DNA of 64,000 nt from Halobaculum sp. MBLA0147 (lineage in GTDB: Archaea > Halobacteriota > Halobacteria > Halobacteriales > Haloferacaceae), in the NCBI RefSeq assembly GCF_041361345.1, contig NZ_JBGKAD010000002.1:310001-374000 (forward strand). The letters are read 5' to 3'. Each line of letters starts with the position of its first letter. Positions within the stretch are counted from its first letter, which is position 1. The translations under genes were made by a program, and so were the position numbers. Shown one piece after another: positions 59,503 through 64,000 of the stretch. The notes under the pieces are model-generated. The model worked only from the letters and a program-made list of their open reading frames with translations. It did not search any database and was not told the DNA's origin.

Positions 59503-59508
59503 ACTTAA
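59503..59508 (-). promoter_or_regulatory. TATA box for the TTG-start hybrid kinase
   Basis: TTTAAG on the minus strand, 25-30 bases before TTG 59478; spacing predicts transcription from the start codon itself. Confidence 0.55.
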
Positions 59509-59630
59509 ACCTCGTCGCCCTCGATCGGCGGTGTTCGAACGAGTATCGAGGGGACACACGACCGGCCGGTCGTGCACCCGTCCGTCACCGTCCGTCGCGT
59601 GTGGGTTCGAGACGGTGACCGACGGCGACC

Positions 59631-61295
59631 TCACTGCGGCAGATCGACGATCACGCGGGTTCCGCGGCCGTCGCGCGACTCGATCCGGAACTCGCCACCG
59701 AGGTACCGGGTCCCCCACCGAACGACCCACAGGCCGAGTCGACTCCCGTGTTCCAGCGGCGACTCCTCGCCGGTCGTGACGGCGCGGCGGTCCTGCTCGG
59801 GGATACCCGGACCGTCGTCGGCGACGACCACCCGCACGGCGTCGTCCGTCTCCGTCACACGCGTCTCCAGCGTCGGCGTCTCCGTGTCGTTGTGGACGAG
59901 TGCGTTCTCGACCACCTCCGCCAACACCGTCTCCAAGATCCGCTCGTTCGTCTCGACGGCCGTCGTCGGTGCTACGTCGAACGCCGTCTCCACCGCCACC
60001 TGGCCGTCGTAGTCGTCGACCGCCCGCTCGACGACACCCTCCAGTACGCGCCCGACGTGGACCGGCTCCCGTTCGGCGGTCTCGTCGACGGACAGCAGTC
60101 GATCGAGCGTCCGCACGTTCTCGACGAGGTCGTCGAGGTCGTCGAGTTTCGACCCGATCCGGTCGACCGCCTCCTCCCGCGGAATCGGCGTCTCGTCGTC
60201 GAGACTCTCCGCGTACCCTCGGATCGTCATCAGTTCGTTGCGGAGGTTGTGGCGCAACACCCGGTTCAACACGCCGAGCCGTTCCCGGCGCCGCTCGCGC
60301 TCGCTCACGTCTCTGACGGTCACCGCGCGGCCGACGCCGTCCTCGATCGGCGTCACCGACACGCGGAGCAGTCGACCCGACTCCGCCTGCTGTGTCACCG
60401 CGCCGTCGGTCGGAAGGGCGTCTGGGAAGACCGTCCTCGCCGGTTCGCCGACGGGATCGGTCGTCTCCAACACAGCCGCCGCGGCGTCGTTCGCGTCGAC
60501 GACGCGGTCGTTGCCGTCGAGGATAAGGAACCCCTCCTCCAGCGAGTCGATCGCGACCTCGCGACCGGTCGAGGCGATCAGTGGGCCACTCGACAACAGG
60601 TCCGTACGGAACAACGCGTAGCCGTACCCGACGCCGGTGACGGCCAGTGTCAACGGCGTCGCGTTCGTCGAGCCGACGAACACGTCGCCGGTCGCGGTGA
60701 GTACCACGCCGACGACGGGCATGACGGAGCCGACGACGAGCGCGACGCTCTGGTCCGTGTACAGGTCCGTGTCCGACAGGGCGGTTCGCGCCACGAGGAA
60801 GAGTCCGATCACGGTGAGCACGAGCGAGTACGCCGTCGCGACGAGGAACGTCGGCCCGAGTTCGTACGACACGACCGTGACGACCGGCGCCACCTCGACG
60901 GTGAGGTTCCGCACCGCCAGTCCGTGCAACGGACTCGTCGTGACGGCGAGGACGTGGACCACGAACGGCGCCGCGAGCAGGGCGATCCGTCTCGGTGTCA
61001 CCAGCGCCGTCCGCCCGGTGTACACCAGCGCGAACGTCACCCACGCCGTGGCGGCGATGCTGCTCGTGGCGACGCGGATCGCCTCGCCGACGAACGCGAC
61101 CGGCACCGACCCCGCCTCCAGCGGGAGCACACTCGCGAACGCCCACGCCGCGTCCGCCACCAACAACATCTCGAACCACTCGGCGACCTCCGAGTCCTCG
61201 CCGAGCAGGTGGGTGAACACGGCGATCAGACTCAACAGCCCCCCGACACCGAGGAAGGCGATCGCCAACGACGACACCGGGCGGGCGACGATCAC
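59631..61295 (-). CDS. Membrane histidine kinase, 7TM-type input with PAS
   Basis: 554 residues from GTG 61295. Seven hydrophobic helices (residues 1-220) form a 7TM-like input module of the halobacterial HisKA_7TM type. A PAS domain follows (IDSLEEGFLILDGNDRVVDAND). The dimerisation box is VLNRVLRHNLRNELMTIRGY with the phosphoacceptor His; the ATPase has VVENALVHND, VADDGPGIPEQD and SRLGLWVV. TATA-like TTTATT on the minus strand lies 23-28 bases before the start, so the message is probably leaderless. It senses an extracellular or membrane signal. No response regulator lies beside it other than the hybrid kinase downstream. Confidence 0.9.
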   Translation of the reverse strand: MIVARPVSSLAIAFLGVGGLLSLIAVFTHLLGEDSEVAEWFEMLLVADAAWAFASVLPLEAGSVPVAFVGEAIRVATSSIAATAWVTFALVYTGRTALVTPRRIALLAAPFVVHVLAVTTSPLHGLAVRNLTVEVAPVVTVVSYELGPTFLVATAYSLVLTVIGLFLVARTALSDTDLYTDQSVALVVGSVMPVVGVVLTATGDVFVGSTNATPLTLAVTGVGYGYALFRTDLLSSGPLIASTGREVAIDSLEEGFLILDGNDRVVDANDAAAAVLETTDPVGEPARTVFPDALPTDGAVTQQAESGRLLRVSVTPIEDGVGRAVTVRDVSERERRRERLGVLNRVLRHNLRNELMTIRGYAESLDDETPIPREEAVDRIGSKLDDLDDLVENVRTLDRLLSVDETAEREPVHVGRVLEGVVERAVDDYDGQVAVETAFDVAPTTAVETNERILETVLAEVVENALVHNDTETPTLETRVTETDDAVRVVVADDGPGIPEQDRRAVTTGEESPLEHGSRLGLWVVRWGTRYLGGEFRIESRDGRGTRVIVDLPQ

Positions 61296-61300
61296 GGGTC

Positions 61301-61323
61301 GTGGTTACCACCACCACGAATAA
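61301..61323 (-). promoter_or_regulatory. Palindrome and TATA box at the 7TM kinase start
   Basis: GTGGTTACCAC (61301-61311) is a perfect 11-base palindrome placed between the TATA box TTTATT (61318-61323) and the GTG at 61295. A bound protein would cover the transcription start. Confidence 0.5.
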
Positions 61324-61409
61324 ATCTACCGCAGTCGTCTAGAGAACGGAAGTGGGTGCCCACCGTGTCGGTCCGGGCGACACTCCTCGAGTTCGTCGTT
61401 CACCGACCC

Positions 61410-62915
61410 TCACACGCCGTCGAGCCAGAGGTCGATCTCCGAGACCAACTCGGCGGCGTCGTCGTACGGCGACCGGGTCGCCTCGTGACCCCCGTCTCCG
61501 GTGTGACCGTCCGACGACCTGGCCCCGTCGCGACCGCGAGCGAGCGCCCGCCGGAACGCCCGCCTGACGCCCTCGTTCTCGAACAGCCCGTGGAGATACG
61601 TGCCGAGTACGTCACCCGCGACCGCGCTCTGTGGTCCGAGTGGGCGCTCGACGGCCGCCGCGTCGAGCGGCTCCGTGTCGCCCATATGGATCTCGTAGCC
61701 GGCGACCGCCGCGTCGAGCCCCGCCAGCGGGCCGGCCCCACTCGCCGGGACCGTCGTCCGCTCGACGCGTTTCTCTCGCGAGAACGTGGTCCGCACCGGG
61801 AGCAGTCCGAACCCGTCGACCGGTCCCTCCGTCTCCGCGCCCTCGACGTGGGCGTTCTCGATCCGCTCGCCGAGCATCTGGTAGCCGCCACAGACGCCGA
61901 CGATCGGCCCGTCGAACGCGCGGAGTCGCTCGCCGACCCCCGCGGCACGGAGTGTCCGCAGGTCGTCGACCGTGTTCTTGCTGCCCGGGAGGACGATCCC
62001 GTCGAACGCGTCGAGAGCGGCGTCCGCCGGCAGGTAGACGACACGGACGCCTGGCACCCGCGCCAGCGGTTCGAAGTCGGTGACGTTGGAGGCACGTGGG
62101 AGTCGCGGGACGCCAACGCGGAGTGCGTCCGCGTCAGACACCTCGTCGTCGTCCCCGACGACGGCTCGTTCGCCCTGCGGCGGGAGCGAGACGCTGTCCT
62201 CCTCGGGCAGTCCGGGGTCGTCGTAGGGCAACACCCCGAGGACGGGCACGTCCGTCAGCCGCTCCAGTTCCTCGACGCCGGGGGCCAGCAGCGAGCGGTC
62301 CCCGCGGAACTTCGTGATCACACACCCACGGACTCGCTCGCGGAGGGCCGCGGGCATCAACTCCAACGTGCCGTAGAGGCTGGCGAACACGCCGCCGCGT
62401 TCGATGTCGCCGACGACGAGCACGTCGGCGTCCGCGAACCGTGCCGCCTCGACGTTCGCCAGGTCGCGGTCGTGGAGGTTGACCTCCGCCGCGCTCCCAG
62501 CTCCCTCTGCGACGATCACGTCCGCGTCTGCGGCGAGTCGATCGTGGGCTGCCGCGGCGGCCTCGCGGGCCCGGTCCCAGTGCTCGTCGTAGTACGTGCC
62601 GGCCTCGTAGTGGCCGACGGCGGTGCCGTCGACGATCAGTTGACTCTCGCCGTCGCCGCTCGGTTTGAGCAACACCGGGTTGTGGTCCGTCGACGGCGCG
62701 GTACGAGCCGCCCGGGCTTGGACGTACTGGGAGACGCCCACCTCGCCCCACTCGCCGTCGGGTGTCGCGGCGACGCGGGCGTTGTTGCTCATGTTCTGGG
62801 CTTTGAACGGCGCCACGTCGTAGCCCGCGTCCGCCAGCCGGCGGCAGAGTCCGGCGACGACGGTGCTCTTGCCGACGTGACTCGCCGTCCCGACGACGAG
62901 GATCGTCTCGGTCAC
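61410..62915 (-). CDS. cobQ: Cobyric acid synthase
   Basis: 501 residues from GTG 62915. The N-terminal amidoligase carries the P-loop [16 protein letters not shown] and [10 protein letters not shown], and [13 protein letters not shown]; the C-terminal glutamine amidotransferase has the nucleophile in [12 protein letters not shown] and the histidine region [10 protein letters not shown]. It amidates four side chains of adenosyl-cobyrinic acid a,c-diamide using glutamine and ATP. Its start overlaps the end of cbiA by four bases (GTGA), so the order is cbiA-cobQ. The acidic C-terminal tail is a halophilic addition. Confidence 0.95.
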   Translation of the reverse strand: MTETILVVGTASHVGKSTVVAGLCRRLADAGYDVAPFKAQNMSNNARVAATPDGEWGEVGVSQYVQARAARTAPSTDHNPVLLKPSGDGESQLIVDGTAVGHYEAGTYYDEHWDRAREAAAAAHDRLAADADVIVAEGAGSAAEVNLHDRDLANVEAARFADADVLVVGDIERGGVFASLYGTLELMPAALRERVRGCVITKFRGDRSLLAPGVEELERLTDVPVLGVLPYDDPGLPEEDSVSLPPQGERAVVGDDDEVSDADALRVGVPRLPRASNVTDFEPLARVPGVRVVYLPADAALDAFDGIVLPGSKNTVDDLRTLRAAGVGERLRAFDGPIVGVCGGYQMLGERIENAHVEGAETEGPVDGFGLLPVRTTFSREKRVERTTVPASGAGPLAGLDAAVAGYEIHMGDTEPLDAAAVERPLGPQSAVAGDVLGTYLHGLFENEGVRRAFRRALARGRDGARSSDGHTGDGGHEATRSPYDDAAELVSEIDLWLDGV

Positions 62916-64000
62916 CTCTCCCGTGACCCCCCGGATCGTTCTGTGCTCGACGGTGGCGCTCGGGACCGCTCGTCTGCCCTCTGCGGCTCCCGCGACCGCT
63001 CACCCTCCGCCCACGCCGCGACACGGTCACAGAACGTGTCGAAGGCGCCGGACTCGGCGTGGACGTGTGTGTACGTCCCGAGCGTCCGGTACTCCGTCAG
63101 CCCCTCGCGGCCGTCGGCGATCCCGTCGCCGCGCGTCACTTCGAACGCGAACCGCGCGTCGCTCGCCACGTCGGCCGTCGAGTAATGGAACTCGTGGCCG
63201 CGAACCGTCTCCCCGCTCGCGGCCGTGAGCGTCCGGTCCGTCGCACTGAGTTCGACGTGATCCAGCGCCTGGTACCGGTCACACATCCGCACGTCCGCCG
63301 GGAGCACGCCCGCCATCTCGTGGGTCTCCCCCTCCGCCGTCGTCAACGTCTCTACCAGCGCCATCAGGCCGCCACACTCGCCGAGAACGGGGAGTCTGTC
63401 GGCGGCCCGCTCCGCCAACGTCGCCAGCGCCGGACTCTCGGCGAGCGCCGCGGCGTGGAGTTCGGGGTAGCCACCCGGGAGGTAGACGCCGTCACACGGC
63501 GGGAGCTCGTCGCCCGCGGCGGGGGAGAACGGCACCACCGTCGCACGCGCTCGGAGTCGGTCGAGCGTCGAGGGGTACCGGAAACAGAACGCGGCGTCGT
63601 CCGCGACCGCGACACGGGGCTCGTCGGTGTCGATGTTCGAGGCCCGTCCCTCGCGTCCCTCGACTCCCGAGTCGCCGTCTGCGGGTCCACCCCGACCCGA
63701 CTGCGCCGGTCGCGGTGGCTCGCGAGCGACCTCGACCAGCCGCTCGGCGTTGACGTGCTCGGCCGCCTCCTCGACGGCCGCCTCGGAGACGGTCGTCTCC
63801 TCGCCCATCACGAGTCCGAGGTGCCGATCCGGCACGGAGAGATCTTCGTCTGGGGGGACCCGACCGACGTACGCCAACTCCTCCGGCAGCGCCTCGCGAA
63901 TCCCCTCGGCGTGGCGCCCGCCGTGGGCACGCTGTGCGAGGACGCCGGCCACCTCTACGTCGTACCCCGCCTCGTCGGCGTACGCTGCGAACCCGAGCGC
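62912..64000 (-). CDS. cbiA: Cobyrinic acid a,c-diamide synthase, 5' end cut by window edge
   Basis: The frame is open at base 64000 (residues [19 protein letters not shown] read in from the edge), so the N-terminal P-loop part lies outside; 362 residues are present. Visible are GLVMGEE, a linker rich in Arg/Gly, and the glutamine amidotransferase with [12 protein letters not shown], the nucleophile in [12 protein letters not shown], and HEFHYS. It amidates the a and c acetate side chains of cobyrinic acid. The basic Ser/Arg tail is odd for a haloarchaeon. Coupled to cobQ. Confidence 0.93.
   Translation of the reverse strand, partial: ALGFAAYADEAGYDVEVAGVLAQRAHGGRHAEGIREALPEELAYVGRVPPDEDLSVPDRHLGLVMGEETTVSEAAVEEAAEHVNAERLVEVAREPPRPAQSGRGGPADGDSGVEGREGRASNIDTDEPRVAVADDAAFCFRYPSTLDRLRARATVVPFSPAAGDELPPCDGVYLPGGYPELHAAALAESPALATLAERAADRLPVLGECGGLMALVETLTTAEGETHEMAGVLPADVRMCDRYQALDHVELSATDRTLTAASGETVRGHEFHYSTADVASDARFAFEVTRGDGIADGREGLTEYRTLGTYTHVHAESGAFDTFCDRVAAWAEGERSREPQRADERSRAPPSSTERSGGSRER

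Noticed and set aside
57175-61317. A single 1380-residue kinase
   Set aside because: The part upstream of 59478 has no domain, overlaps the 7TM kinase in another frame, and is separated by a TATA box.
59748-63185. 1145-residue plus-strand reading frame
   Set aside because: It runs antisense across three well-supported genes (kinase, cobQ, cbiA); its Arg/Val/Asp-rich composition is a shadow of high-GC third positions.

Overview
The window is a high-GC, haloarchaeal-type chromosome segment. The evidence is strongly acidic predicted proteins, many GTG starts, TATA boxes about 25-40 bases before start codons with little leader, twin-arginine signal peptides (including on a lipoprotein), and families typical of Halobacteria (DUF7344-type winged helices, DUF211, halobacterial PAS histidine kinases, archaeal CobQ/CbiA). 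No rRNA, tRNA, CRISPR array or transposase was recognised. The genus cannot be told from the sequence. Both ends cut genes: a CPBP protease on the left and cobyrinate a,c-diamide synthase on the right.

Region 1 (1-22.3 kb) is crowded with membrane proteins. It holds two CPBP proteases, two paralogous ABC-2 exporters (3986-6528 and 18682-21268), two DUF6498-like proteins, two related Y-x-x-YY membrane proteins, an M48 protease, a secreted M14-type carboxypeptidase, two winged-helix proteins, and PH-like and DUF3592-like proteins. The modules recur on both sides, which suggests an ancient partial duplication of an export and membrane-proteolysis locus. An alternating 21-bp tandem repeat starts inside the 3' end of one DUF6498 gene.

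Region 2 (22.4-36.7 kb) is mixed: a CBS protein, a double UspA protein, a small DUF7557-like protein, APC, VIT/CCC1-DUF211, Hsp20, SLC13 and NSS transporters, DUF2267, two more CPBP proteases (one in a TetR operon with a clear palindromic operator), a GIDE-like membrane protein, and an archaeal AAA ATPase. The ATPase is bracketed by a duplicated, decayed copy of the 3' end of the preceding CPBP gene.

Region 3 (37.0-49.7 kb) is the most distinctive. It looks like a complete TasA/SipW-like surface-fibre locus on the minus strand: a TasA-like protein, two proteins in which a von Willebrand A domain sits inside the TasA-like fold, two further small secreted proteins, a dedicated signal peptidase I with a long acidic membrane extension, a 494-residue acidic repeat protein, and a 45-residue membrane protein. 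The last genes overlap by 1-14 bases. Two DUF7344 regulators and a cysteine-rich membrane protein lie at its upstream side.

Region 4 (49.8-64 kb) contains a two-RCK potassium channel, a PhnD-PhnC-PhnE-PhnE-HAD operon for phosphonate/phosphite-type uptake, a DUF5694-like protein, two histidine kinases (one a response-regulator/PAS/GAF hybrid with a probable leaderless TTG start), and cobQ-cbiA of cobalamin synthesis.
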